Source: Candidatus Cetobacterium colombiensis
Lineage (GTDB): Bacteria; Fusobacteriota; Fusobacteriia; Fusobacteriales; Fusobacteriaceae
DNA length: 64,000 nt
Assembly: GCF_033962415.1 (NCBI RefSeq)
Contig: NZ_JAVIKH010000009.1
Span: forward strand, 1 to 64,000
Direction of reading: 5' to 3'
In this document: piece by piece, positions 1 through 7,363 of the stretch
Layout: each line of letters starts with the position of its first letter
How positions within the stretch are numbered: the stretch's first letter is position 1
Made by a program: the position numbers and the translations under genes
The notes under the pieces: model-generated
Seen by the model: only the letters and a program-made list of their open reading frames with translations
Told to the model about the DNA's origin: nothing
Database searches by the model: none

Positions 1-144
1 TAATTCTGCATTTTCTTTAGAAAGTTCAGATGTCTTAATAGTTTTTCCATTTTCTAAAGCTAAATCAATTGCACTTTCTAATGTTAGTTCTCTTGAAAAC
101 GCCGCTGTTGAAAGTAAAACTAACAACCCTAATAACTTTTTCAT
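1..144 (-). CDS. TolC-family outer-membrane efflux protein, N-terminal fragment (cut by window edge)
   Basis: Only the first 48 codons are in the window. The translation begins MKKLLGLLVLLSTAAFSREL, a typical signal peptide with a cleavage site after AFS. It is followed by LTLESAIDLALENGKTIKTS, the opening helix seen in TolC/OprM-type outer-membrane efflux proteins (the 'sxxeAixlALxNn' motif). Its ATG overlaps the stop of the TetR gene by one base (TAATG), so the two should be translated together. The expected partners, an RND pump and its membrane-fusion protein, would lie left of the window and are not seen. The family call rests on the signal peptide, this motif and the TetR neighbour. Confidence 0.75.
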   Translation of the reverse strand, partial: MKKLLGLLVLLSTAAFSRELTLESAIDLALENGKTIKTSELSKENAEL

Positions 145-782
145 TAATTCCCTCCTGTTAATAACTTCAAAATACTTTCAGTAACTAATTGTATTTCTTC
201 ATCTAAATTAATATTTTTTAATCTTTCTTCAAACTCTAATATATCACTTATAAAATAGTCATCTGTATTTTTATAAAATAATCTTTCTAATCTATAAGAT
301 TTTATTCCTCCCATTATAAATATTATTAGCGTATTTATTTCATTTTTGGAATATTTAATACCTGGTATATTTTTTATTATCTGTTTTAAAAAATCTCTAT
401 TTAACATCTCTATCTGTAAAAGTTTTTCTCGTAAAAGCGGTGTTAAATGTTCTAAATTTCTAGTTAAATTTATTAATATTAAATGTGAATTTAAATTTTT
501 TGATGCTATCATAAACCTTTTAATAATAAAAATTTTTATTTTTTCTTTATAATCTAAGTCTTCAGCTAACAGTTCTTTTAATTCATCTTTTCTAATTTCA
601 TAAACTTTATCGACAATTTCTTCTAAAAGCTGGTCTTTTGATTTAAAGTAAGTATAAAAGCTTCCTTTAGCTATACTTAAATGGTTTGTTATGTCCTCAA
701 CTCTAGTTTTAAAGATACCTTTTTTTAACAAAACATCTTTTGCGGCTTCTAGAATTTGTTCTTTTTTTTCTTCCTTTATCAT
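144..782 (-). CDS. TetR/AcrR-family transcriptional repressor of the adjacent efflux operon
   Basis: A 212-residue regulator. The N-terminal helix-turn-helix (about residues 1-50) has the family pattern: ILEAAKDVLLKKGIFKTRVEDI, then SIAKGSFYTYFKSKDQLLEEI. The rest is an all-helical ligand-binding domain with no recognisable ligand signature. I place the start at 782 rather than at the upstream in-frame codon at 800, because GAGGG sits 7 bases before this ATG. It is the first gene of an operon with the TolC-type gene. Two copies of a 14-bp palindrome flank its promoter, which indicates autorepression. The inducer is unknown. Repression of a drug or bile-type efflux pump is inferred from the neighbour. 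Confidence 0.85.
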   Translation of the reverse strand: MIKEEKKEQILEAAKDVLLKKGIFKTRVEDITNHLSIAKGSFYTYFKSKDQLLEEIVDKVYEIRKDELKELLAEDLDYKEKIKIFIIKRFMIASKNLNSHLILINLTRNLEHLTPLLREKLLQIEMLNRDFLKQIIKNIPGIKYSKNEINTLIIFIMGGIKSYRLERLFYKNTDDYFISDILEFEERLKNINLDEEIQLVTESILKLLTGGN

Positions 783-813
783 CTGATCACCCTCTTTCAA
801 TTTAAAATAAAAA

Positions 814-827
814 TGACTAAATAGTCA
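814..827. promoter_or_regulatory. Operator palindrome O1 for the TetR repressor
   Basis: TGACTAAATAGTCA is a perfect inverted repeat (TGACTA/TAGTCA around AA). It lies just downstream of the likely -10 of the TetR gene, and its exact reverse complement recurs at 848-861. That a TetR dimer binds here is inferred from position and symmetry. Confidence 0.75.
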
Positions 828-833
828 TAGAAT

Positions 834-862
834 ATTCTAATCTATAATGACTATTTAGTCAA
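834..862 (-). promoter_or_regulatory. Promoter of the tetR-tolC operon
   Basis: On the minus strand a -35 TTGACT (857-862) and a -10 TAGAAT (834-839) are separated by 17 bases. The -35 overlaps operator O2 and the start of transcription would fall at or near O1, so a bound repressor would block both ends. Confidence 0.65.
848..861. promoter_or_regulatory. Operator palindrome O2 for the TetR repressor
   Basis: TGACTATTTAGTCA is the reverse complement of the site at 814-827, and the two are centred 34 bp apart. It overlaps the -35 of the tetR promoter. It also lies 16 bases beyond the stop codon of the SpoIID-type gene, where no hairpin terminator is visible. Confidence 0.75.
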
Positions 863-877
863 TGGTTTTTTTATATT

Positions 878-2434
878 TTACCAGACGTTGTGTGCATTTG
901 AATTAAATCCAGAAGAAGTAGAATAATATTTAGCATCAATTGGTTTATCTTCATGCACCAATATCATTCCTCTTGTTGATTTTACACCTTGAGTTGCTAA
1001 TTCATTCTCATCTAAATTATTATAAACTTGACTTTGTGTACTATCTAATATATGAAATCCTAATTTTGCATATCTATTTCTTAAAATATCTTTAGCTGCG
1101 TACGTTCTAGCCGCTATTGCTTGAACTTTTAATGCTTCTAAACCAAAGCTTTTCGGCATTTCACTTGGTACAACTTGTAATAGATATTCTTCAATGGAAA
1201 CTTCATTAATTAAATTTAATCTTGTTCCATTTTTAGCTAATCTAATTTCAAAACTGCCTCTATATGTTGGAGATTTATAGTTTCTAATATTTCTTTTTAA
1301 ATTAGTTATTGAAATCATTCTGTTTGATGTAACACTTACGCTATTTCTTGTTTTTAACTTTAGTTTTCCTTGAACTATAACTTGCGTGTATCCATCCTTA
1401 GTTATAAAATCCACAGATGTATTTGGACTTACTGTTGTACTTCCATCTTTACTTTTTATTTTTAAACTTCCTGTAGAAGACATTGAAATTTTAGTATGAT
1501 CTATAGTTGAAAATCCACTTGTCATTATTCCAACTCTTATTTTCCCATCAATTCCATCTATTGATCTTATATTTTTTAACTTTGTATTAGAATAATATCT
1601 TTCTAAAACTTTTTTATAAGAATAACCTTTATTCTTTGTTAAATCCATAGCTGACCATTGTGGAATTCCTGAACCATGACCAAATCCACCACCATAAATA
1701 TTAAATCCATTATTTCCTAATTTTTCTATTGCTATAAATGCTGATGGCAACATACTTGGATTTCTAGATATTGGCCTTTCATTATAGTTAGAACTACCAC
1801 CTTTAGTTCCATAAATATTTATAGTACTTGTCACTACATTTTTATTCATTCCTAAAAGATTTCTTATATTTCCTTCTTTAGCGACCATATATTGACCTCT
1901 TGTTCCTCTCAGTAAAAGTTTAGTTACTAATCCTGATTTCCCTCTCTCTAAAACTCTAACTTCTATTACATCTCCAATTGGATTTAGTGGAATTTTTTTT
2001 GATATCCATTCACTATTTGAATATGTCAATACTTCCTTTGGTCTTCTTGCATATAAAGTTAATAAATTTTTATTTAAAATATTGCTCATTTCTCTTCTTG
2101 TTAAACTAACTTTCCATCTCCAATATGATGAGTTATCTCCATGTCCTTTTGCTTTTATATTTTTATAAAAAGCTAAGAATTCATTTTCTGTATAGGATTT
2201 AAATGGAGCTTTAGGTGATTCCATATCATTTACATAATTTAAATATGGTATAGGTTTCGCTATCGGTAAATTATCTTTTTTATATTTTCCATATAAATTC
2301 ACTCTATCTCCACTTAATTTATGACCACTTTTATTTAATCTTTCATAGTACTCTTTTTTTGAATTACTACTGCAACCAATTAAAGCTAAAAAACAAAAGC
2401 TTAATATAATTTTTTTTATTTTTTTTCCTTTCAT
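878..2434 (-). CDS. SpoIID/LytB-domain lipoprotein with circularly permuted domain order
   Basis: A 518-residue protein with a lipoprotein signal peptide (LALIGC, lipid-modified Cys21). SpoIID proteins are lytic transglycosylases or amidase enhancers acting on denuded peptidoglycan. Here the two halves are swapped. The block that normally ends the domain comes first: PYL near 63-65, GFGHGSGIPQ at about 250-259 and the LERYYSNT segment near 277-284. The block that normally begins it comes last: IRVGI near 299-303, EEYLLQVVPSEMP at 415-427 with the catalytic-type Glu425, ARTYA at 442-446 and YYSTSSGF at 503-510. The protein stops at NVW, exactly where a normal SpoIID would continue into PYL. 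Its start overlaps the kdsB stop by one base (TAATG). Domain identity is well supported; activity is untested. Confidence 0.8.
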   Translation of the reverse strand: MKGKKIKKIILSFCFLALIGCSSNSKKEYYERLNKSGHKLSGDRVNLYGKYKKDNLPIAKPIPYLNYVNDMESPKAPFKSYTENEFLAFYKNIKAKGHGDNSSYWRWKVSLTRREMSNILNKNLLTLYARRPKEVLTYSNSEWISKKIPLNPIGDVIEVRVLERGKSGLVTKLLLRGTRGQYMVAKEGNIRNLLGMNKNVVTSTINIYGTKGGSSNYNERPISRNPSMLPSAFIAIEKLGNNGFNIYGGGFGHGSGIPQWSAMDLTKNKGYSYKKVLERYYSNTKLKNIRSIDGIDGKIRVGIMTSGFSTIDHTKISMSSTGSLKIKSKDGSTTVSPNTSVDFITKDGYTQVIVQGKLKLKTRNSVSVTSNRMISITNLKRNIRNYKSPTYRGSFEIRLAKNGTRLNLINEVSIEEYLLQVVPSEMPKSFGLEALKVQAIAARTYAAKDILRNRYAKLGFHILDSTQSQVYNNLDENELATQGVKSTRGMILVHEDKPIDAKYYSTSSGFNSNAHNVW

Positions 2435-3171
2435 TATAACTCTATCCCTTTTTTTATTATATATTCTCTTACTCTTTCTAACTCCTCTTGAGTATCCACC
2501 CCTATAATTTCATATGGTGTCTCTAAAACTTTAATTTTATGACCATTTTCTAAAACTCTAAGTTGTTCTAATGATTCAGAGTTCTCCAAAGGAGTACTTT
2601 CTTGCTTTGAATATTCTAAAACAAATTCTCTTTTATATCCATATATTCCAACATGTTTAAAATATATATCTAAATTTTCATTTCTTGGATATGGAATCAC
2701 ACTTCTAGAAAAATAAAGTGCGTAATCATTTTTATCTGTTACTACCTTTACAAAATTAGGATTTTCAATATCTTCTTTTTTATGAAGCTTGTGTTTCAAT
2801 GTTGCCATTTTTAACTCTTCTTCATCTTTAAATACTTCTATTAAAGAATTTATCATTTCAGGTTCTATCAATGGCTCATCCCCTTGAATATTTATAATTA
2901 CATCATAGCCTGTCTCTTTCTCACAAACTTCAGCTATTCTGCTCGTTCCATTTAGGTGATTTTTATCTGTTAATATTACCTCTCCTCCAAATTCTTTTAT
3001 AACTTTATAAACTTCTTCTGAATCTGTCGCAATAATAACTTTATCTAAATCTGATTTTATAGCTCTTTTATAAACCCATTCAATCATCGAATGACCACAT
3101 ATATCTTTTAATGGTTTTTTCGGTAATCTTGTTGACTCATATCTCGCTGGAATTACTCCTAAAAACTTCAT
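2434..3171 (-). CDS. kdsB: 3-deoxy-manno-octulosonate cytidylyltransferase (CMP-Kdo synthetase)
   Basis: KdsB activates Kdo with CTP to give CMP-Kdo, the donor for the first sugar of the LPS inner core, in the cytoplasm. The 245-residue product has the family signature at its N-terminus (GVIPARYESTRLPKKPL), INIQGDEPLI for nucleotide and metal binding, and the usual C-terminal segment ending in EELERVREYI. The start at 3171 is chosen because GGAGG lies 8 bases upstream; the codon at 3192 would add seven unlikely residues. It is the first gene of a two-gene run with the SpoIID-type lipoprotein and is divergent from the phosphatase gene. Confidence 0.95.
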   Translation of the reverse strand: MKFLGVIPARYESTRLPKKPLKDICGHSMIEWVYKRAIKSDLDKVIIATDSEEVYKVIKEFGGEVILTDKNHLNGTSRIAEVCEKETGYDVIINIQGDEPLIEPEMINSLIEVFKDEEELKMATLKHKLHKKEDIENPNFVKVVTDKNDYALYFSRSVIPYPRNENLDIYFKHVGIYGYKREFVLEYSKQESTPLENSESLEQLRVLENGHKIKVLETPYEIIGVDTQEELERVREYIIKKGIEL

Positions 3172-3211
3172 TTTACAACCTCCAAAATTCAATGTATAAT
3201 AAGATTATACA
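3172..3211. promoter_or_regulatory. Overlapping divergent promoters on a 19-bp palindrome
   Basis: TGTATAATAAGATTATACA (3193-3211) is a perfect 8-bp inverted repeat with a 3-bp centre. It contains TATAAT on the plus strand (3195-3200, with TTTACA at 3172-3177 and 17-bp spacing) and TATAAT on the minus strand (3204-3209, with no good -35). The -10 regions of the phosphatase gene and kdsB therefore overlap. A repressor-binding role for the palindrome is possible but unproven. Confidence 0.55.
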
Positions 3212-3262
3212 AGAATATTGTATTAAAAAAAAGAGTTTTATACTTAAAAAAGGAGAAAGTTT

Positions 3263-3877
3263 ATGTTACGTATTTATTTTGTTAGACACGGTGAGACAGT
3301 TTGGAATACATTAAAAATTTTTCAAGGGAGATCTAACTCTCCTTTAACTGAATTAGGAATTGAACAAGCAAAAAAACTATCTAAATATTTAGAAAATATT
3401 AATTTTCAAAAAATTTATTCTTCTCCACAAGAAAGAGCTTTACATACAACTAAACTTATATTAGGAAATAGAAAAATGGAAATAACTCCAATTGAAGAAT
3501 TTCAAGAAATTAATATGGGAAATGTTGAAGGAATTCCTAGAGAAGAATTTGAAAAAAATTATCCTATTGAGTATCATAATTTTTGGCACAATGCTGTAGA
3601 ATATAATCCTTCTGCATATGCTGGTGAAAGTTACGATGAAATCCTTGAAAGAGTTAAAGTTGGACTAAACAAATTAATTTCTGAAAATACCCATGGAAAT
3701 ATTTTAGTTATTAGTCATGGTGTTACTTTAAAAGCAATTTTTAATATTATTAATCAAAAAGGAATTGACGAATTTTCTAAGCAACCTGTTCCTGAAAACA
3801 CTAGTACAACTATTGTTGAATATGACTCAAATAAATTTAAAATTGTAAAATTTTCTGACACAGAGCATTTAAAATAA
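3263..3877 (+). CDS. Histidine phosphatase family protein (phosphoglycerate mutase-like)
   Basis: A 204-residue member of the histidine phosphatase superfamily. The catalytic RHGE motif opens the protein (YFVRHGETVWN, nucleophile His9), SSPQERALHTT supplies the phosphate-binding arginine and ISHGVTLKAI the second histidine. GpmB/CobC-type proteins share this layout, so the substrate cannot be read from sequence. Options include a phosphoglycerate, an alpha-ribazole phosphate or another small phosphoester. A strong site (AGGAGA) lies 7 bases before the ATG. It is divergent from kdsB and 85 bases upstream of the FtsZ-like gene. Confidence 0.85.
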   Translation: MLRIYFVRHGETVWNTLKIFQGRSNSPLTELGIEQAKKLSKYLENINFQKIYSSPQERALHTTKLILGNRKMEITPIEEFQEINMGNVEGIPREEFEKNYPIEYHNFWHNAVEYNPSAYAGESYDEILERVKVGLNKLISENTHGNILVISHGVTLKAIFNIINQKGIDEFSKQPVPENTSTTIVEYDSNKFKIVKFSDTEHLK

Positions 3878-3962
3878 TTTTTTTCATTCTACTAAAGGAA
3901 ATAGCTCACAGTTAAAGTACAAGAATATATATTAGTATATATTTTTCAGGGGGTGAGTTTTT

Positions 3963-4907
3963 TTGGGAGGTAAATTTAATATCAACATAAAAGTTATGGG
4001 AATTGGTGGCGGTGGTATAAATGCTCTAGATGAAATTTCTACATCTAGTATAAATGAGGTTACTTTTTTTGCTCTTAATACTGATTTACAAGATTTAAAT
4101 AACTCAAAAACTCTACATAAAATTCAATTGGGTTCTTCGGCAACAAAAGGTCTTGGGTGTGGAGGTAATATGGAGTTAGGAGAAAAAGCTACTAAAGAAA
4201 CCTTACCTCTTATAAAAAATCTTCTTAAAGGTACAGATTTTTTATTTTTAACTTCTACAATGGGTGGAGGAACTGGAAGTTCTGCCACTGCTTTAATTGC
4301 TAAATTAGCTAAAGAAATGAATATTTTAACAATTGCAATTGTTACTAAACCATTTTCTTTTGAAGGAAAAAGAAGAATGAAAATTGCTGAAGCTGGAATT
4401 AAAAATCTTAAACCTTTTGTTGATTCTCTTATAGTTGTTCCAAATGATAAACTTCTAGATACTAATACTCCTAATTTAACTGTTCAAGAAGCCTTTAAAA
4501 AAAGTAACTTTGTTCTTTATACTGCTGTTAAAGGTATGACTGATCTTATGCTTGCAAAAGGTTTTATCAATCTAGATTTTGCAGATATCAAATCTCTTTT
4601 ACTTAGTTCAGGTGAAGCCATTTTAGGCTTTGGCGAAGCTTCTGGTGAAAACCGTGCTGAAAAAGCTGCTCTTGCTGCAGTTGATTCTTCTCTTTTTGAA
4701 AGAAGTATATCTGGTGCAAGAAAATTTTTAGTAAATATTGTTGGTCCTAAAAATTTAAATTTAATTGAATCGAGCGTTATTGTAGATACTATTAAAAATG
4801 AATGTGGTGCTGATATTGATGATGTTCTTTTTGGAGTTTCTATAGATGAGAACTCTAAAGATACCATTAAAGTTATTTCTATTGCCAATTCTTTTATAAA
4901 TAAATAA
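3963..4907 (+). CDS. FtsZ-family tubulin-like GTPase lacking the C-terminal tail
   Basis: A 314-residue FtsZ homologue. Visible elements in order are the nucleotide loop GIGGGGINAL (about 13-22), ALNTD (37-41), GLGCGGNMELG (63-73), the tubulin signature in the form GGGTGSS (101-107, normally GGGTGTG), VTKPFSFEGKRRM (127-139) and a complete T7 synergy loop NLDFAD (203-208). The protein ends directly after the core fold. The flexible linker and conserved terminal peptide that bind FtsA, ZipA or SepF are absent; usual FtsZ is 350-400 residues. The start is a TTG 5 bases after GGGGGTGAG, since no ATG lies early enough to keep the first beta strand. It may be a second, accessory FtsZ. No ftsA or other dcw gene is near. 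Confidence 0.85.
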   Translation: MGGKFNINIKVMGIGGGGINALDEISTSSINEVTFFALNTDLQDLNNSKTLHKIQLGSSATKGLGCGGNMELGEKATKETLPLIKNLLKGTDFLFLTSTMGGGTGSSATALIAKLAKEMNILTIAIVTKPFSFEGKRRMKIAEAGIKNLKPFVDSLIVVPNDKLLDTNTPNLTVQEAFKKSNFVLYTAVKGMTDLMLAKGFINLDFADIKSLLLSSGEAILGFGEASGENRAEKAALAAVDSSLFERSISGARKFLVNIVGPKNLNLIESSVIVDTIKNECGADIDDVLFGVSIDENSKDTIKVISIANSFINK

Positions 4908-4935
4908 AAAAACGGTTTTGCAACCGTTTTTTTTT
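4908..4935. terminator. Bidirectional terminator between the FtsZ-like gene and rluC
   Basis: A 10-bp stem (AAAAACGGTT/AACCGTTTTT, loop TTGC) with an A-run on the left and a T-run on the right starts immediately after the FtsZ-like stop codon. It serves the plus-strand gene and, from the other side, the end of the alr-rluC run. Confidence 0.9.
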
Positions 4936-5797
4936 ATTTTACATTTGAAATAAACTCTTCTGGAAGTGGTAATTCAATTTTTATATCATATTTTGGTATT
5001 TCACAATAATATGAAAATAAAAACATACTCTTTCCACCTTTTCCGTATTTACCATCACCAACGATTGGATGACCTAAACTTGATAATTGAACTCTTAATT
5101 GATGAGTTCTTCCTGTTTCAAGTTTTGCTTCTAAAATCGTTCTACTTTTTCCTCTTTTTAAAACTTTAAAATAAGAAATACTTTCCTTTGATCCAATTTC
5201 ATATTTATCTAGCTCTATTACTTTTGTCTCTTCTTTTTTTAAATAAGACTTTATTGTAAAATCCTTTTGATTAACTACACCATCAACTAGTATATAATAT
5301 TTTTTTTCAGTATTTCCTTCTCTTACTTCTTCTGCTAACTCTCTAGTTACTGATAAAGTTTTAGCACCTATTACCAAACCTGAAGTTGATTTATCTATCC
5401 TATTCACAAAATTAAATTCGTCTGTCTTATAGTAACTTTTAAAAAGTTCAGATATTCCATATTCATGTCCACTACCTTTATGCATGACCATATCTGCTTT
5501 TTTATTAAAAATAACTACTTTATCATCTTCAAAAACAATTCCTGATTTTAAAATTTCTAAATCTTTATTCGAAATTTTTATAAATGATTTAACTTCAGTT
5601 TCTCCACCACTAATTAAAACTTTAACAATATCGCCTTCTTTTAATCTGTAGTTTTCTTTAGATTTTTTTCCATTAACTTTGATTTTTCCAGTTCTTATTC
5701 CTTTAAAAATTTCTGTTAATGGAGTATTTTCATATTTTTTTCTCAAAAATCTATCTAGTCTAACTTCGTTAAAACTAGAATCTATTATATATTCCAT
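4934..5797 (-). CDS. RluA-family 23S rRNA pseudouridine synthase (RluC/RluD type)
   Basis: A 287-residue enzyme that converts specific uridines in 23S rRNA to pseudouridine. The N-terminal S4-like RNA-binding part (LDRFLRKKYENTPLTEIFK, KIKVNG) is followed by the catalytic domain with NRIDKSTSGLVIGAK, where Asp is the nucleophile, and the GRTHQLRVQLSSLGHPIVGD motif typical of RluA/RluC/RluD. RluC and RluD cannot be separated with confidence here. It is the last gene of the run starting with alr: its ATG is 2 bases beyond the rodA stop, and the shared terminator follows. Confidence 0.88.
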   Translation of the reverse strand: MEYIIDSSFNEVRLDRFLRKKYENTPLTEIFKGIRTGKIKVNGKKSKENYRLKEGDIVKVLISGGETEVKSFIKISNKDLEILKSGIVFEDDKVVIFNKKADMVMHKGSGHEYGISELFKSYYKTDEFNFVNRIDKSTSGLVIGAKTLSVTRELAEEVREGNTEKKYYILVDGVVNQKDFTIKSYLKKEETKVIELDKYEIGSKESISYFKVLKRGKSRTILEAKLETGRTHQLRVQLSSLGHPIVGDGKYGKGGKSMFLFSYYCEIPKYDIKIELPLPEEFISNVK

Positions 5798-5799
5798 TT

Positions 5800-6903
5800 T
5801 TACTCCCTATATATATTTATACTTTGAACAATTCCTAGCATAGCAAAAGCAAACAGAAAAGAAGTTCCTCCATAACTCATAAGAAGAAGGGGAAGTCCCG
5901 TTACTGGCATTATACCCGTAACCATTCCTATATTAACAACTATATGGAAAAAGAAAATAGCTGAAATTCCGTAACAAATCAATTTTCCAAATCCTTCTGA
6001 TTTATCTCCTATTCTCATTATTCCCCATAAAAGTAATAAATAAAGAGCCAGTAGAACACATCCTCCTATTAAACCTCTCTCTTCTAAAAATACTGCTGCT
6101 ATAAAATCAGTGTGTGATTCTGGTAAAAATCTTAATTTACTTTGAGTTCCTTGTAGAAATCCTTTTCCAAAGACTCCACCTGAACCAACTGCAATCATTG
6201 ATTGAGTTACGTTCCAACCACTTCCTAATAGATCTGCTTCTGGATTTAAAAATGTTAATACTCTCTCTCTTTGATAATCTTTTAACAAAAAGAAATATCC
6301 TATTGGAGCCATTGATACTCCTGCAATTCCTAGAATTATTATTGTTTTCCAATCAATTCCATTTACAAAAATTAGGATTAAATATAAAAATATTATAACT
6401 AAAGAGGTTCCTAAATCTGGTTGAGCTGCTATTAATAAAAATATTGGTAATATATGCATGCTTGTTTCTAAAACATTTTTTAACCCAGAAAATTTATTAG
6501 CATATTTTGTTGCAAGAACTTCTGAAAATGTTAATACAATAAGTAATTTAGAAAATTCCGAAGGTTGAATTGTTATAAATCCTAAATCTATCCATCTCTG
6601 AGCTCCGAGTCTTTTATCTCCTATAACAAAAACCAATGCTAATAAAATAACATTTATTAAATAAATTATTTTATAGTATTTTCCATAAATTCTATAATCT
6701 ATAAAAGAAAATATAAAATACGTAAATATTCCTAACCCTGTCCAAGCAATTTCTTTATAAAAAAACGAATTTCCTTTATGTATAGTTGCACTGTAAACTG
6801 TTAATATACTAATTGCAACTATGCACAAAGCTATATATAAAATCATATTTTTCATTTTTTTTATTCTTTTTATTGTAACTACTAAATCATGATTTTTTCC
6901 CAT
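5800..6903 (-). CDS. rodA: Rod-shape SEDS glycosyltransferase RodA
   Basis: An integral-membrane peptidoglycan polymerase of the SEDS family, working with a class B PBP in cell elongation. The 367-residue sequence has about ten hydrophobic segments. It carries the family blocks GAQRWIDLGFITIQPSEFSK, AAQPDLGTSLV, LPESHTDFIAAVFLEERG and a C-terminal GLPLLLMSYGGTSF. The extracellular loop with LPESHTDF holds the conserved acidic residue. RodA is preferred over FtsW because of the length and the absence of any division genes. AGGAG lies 6 bases before the ATG. It follows dut by 9 bases and has no adjacent pbp2 or mreBCD. Confidence 0.88.
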   Translation of the reverse strand: MGKNHDLVVTIKRIKKMKNMILYIALCIVAISILTVYSATIHKGNSFFYKEIAWTGLGIFTYFIFSFIDYRIYGKYYKIIYLINVILLALVFVIGDKRLGAQRWIDLGFITIQPSEFSKLLIVLTFSEVLATKYANKFSGLKNVLETSMHILPIFLLIAAQPDLGTSLVIIFLYLILIFVNGIDWKTIIILGIAGVSMAPIGYFFLLKDYQRERVLTFLNPEADLLGSGWNVTQSMIAVGSGGVFGKGFLQGTQSKLRFLPESHTDFIAAVFLEERGLIGGCVLLALYLLLLWGIMRIGDKSEGFGKLICYGISAIFFFHIVVNIGMVTGIMPVTGLPLLLMSYGGTSFLFAFAMLGIVQSINIYRE

Positions 6904-6912
6904 TTGTTTCTC

Positions 6913-7353
6913 CTATTTCCCTGTGTGTCCAAATCCACCTTCAGCTCTTATAGTTGTTGATAATTCTTCAACTTTTTCAAATTCCATCTTATAAACTTTT
7001 TGTAATACAAGTTGTCCAATTCTTTCTCCTGGATTAACTGTAAACTCTTCATTACTTAAATTTATAAGTACAACTCCAACCTCTCCTCTATAATCAGAAT
7101 CAATTGTTCCTGGAGTATTTACTAATGTTATTCCATGTTTTAGTGCTAAACCACTTCTTGGTCTAACTTGAACTTCGTATCCATAAGGAATTTCCATTTT
7201 TATTCCTGTTGGAATTAATTTTCTTTCTAAAGTTTTTAATACAACTGCTTCTGAAATATTTGCTTTAACATCCATTCCAGCTGCTCCTTCAGTCATATAT
7301 TTAGGTAATTCAACTCCATTTTCTAATACTAACTTAACTATAACTTTTTCCAT
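6913..7353 (-). CDS. dut: Deoxyuridine 5'-triphosphate nucleotidohydrolase (dUTPase)
   Basis: It hydrolyses dUTP to dUMP and pyrophosphate, keeping uracil out of DNA and feeding dTMP synthesis. At 146 residues it has the trimeric dUTPase motifs in order: GMDVKAN (motif 1), [12 protein letters not shown] (2), [20 protein letters not shown] (3, with the catalytic Asp), [11 protein letters not shown] (4) and a C-terminal [11 protein letters not shown] (5), which folds over the active site. It lies between the M16 peptidase and rodA with gaps of about 10 bases, so it is in the same transcript. Confidence 0.96.
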   Translation of the reverse strand: MEKVIVKLVLENGVELPKYMTEGAAGMDVKANISEAVVLKTLERKLIPTGIKMEIPYGYEVQVRPRSGLALKHGITLVNTPGTIDSDYRGEVGVVLINLSNEEFTVNPGERIGQLVLQKVYKMEFEKVEELSTTIRAEGGFGHTGK

Positions 7354-7363
7354 TTTTTCCCCT

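Noticed and set aside
878..2434. Possibility that the SpoIID-type gene is a frameshifted or truncated pseudogene ending at NVW
   Set aside because: The part expected after NVW is present in the N-terminal half of the same frame, so nothing is lost; permutation explains it better.
4517..4888. 123-codon minus-strand frame within the FtsZ-like gene
   Set aside because: Antisense of a clear FtsZ-family coding sequence, with no start signal and no family resemblance.
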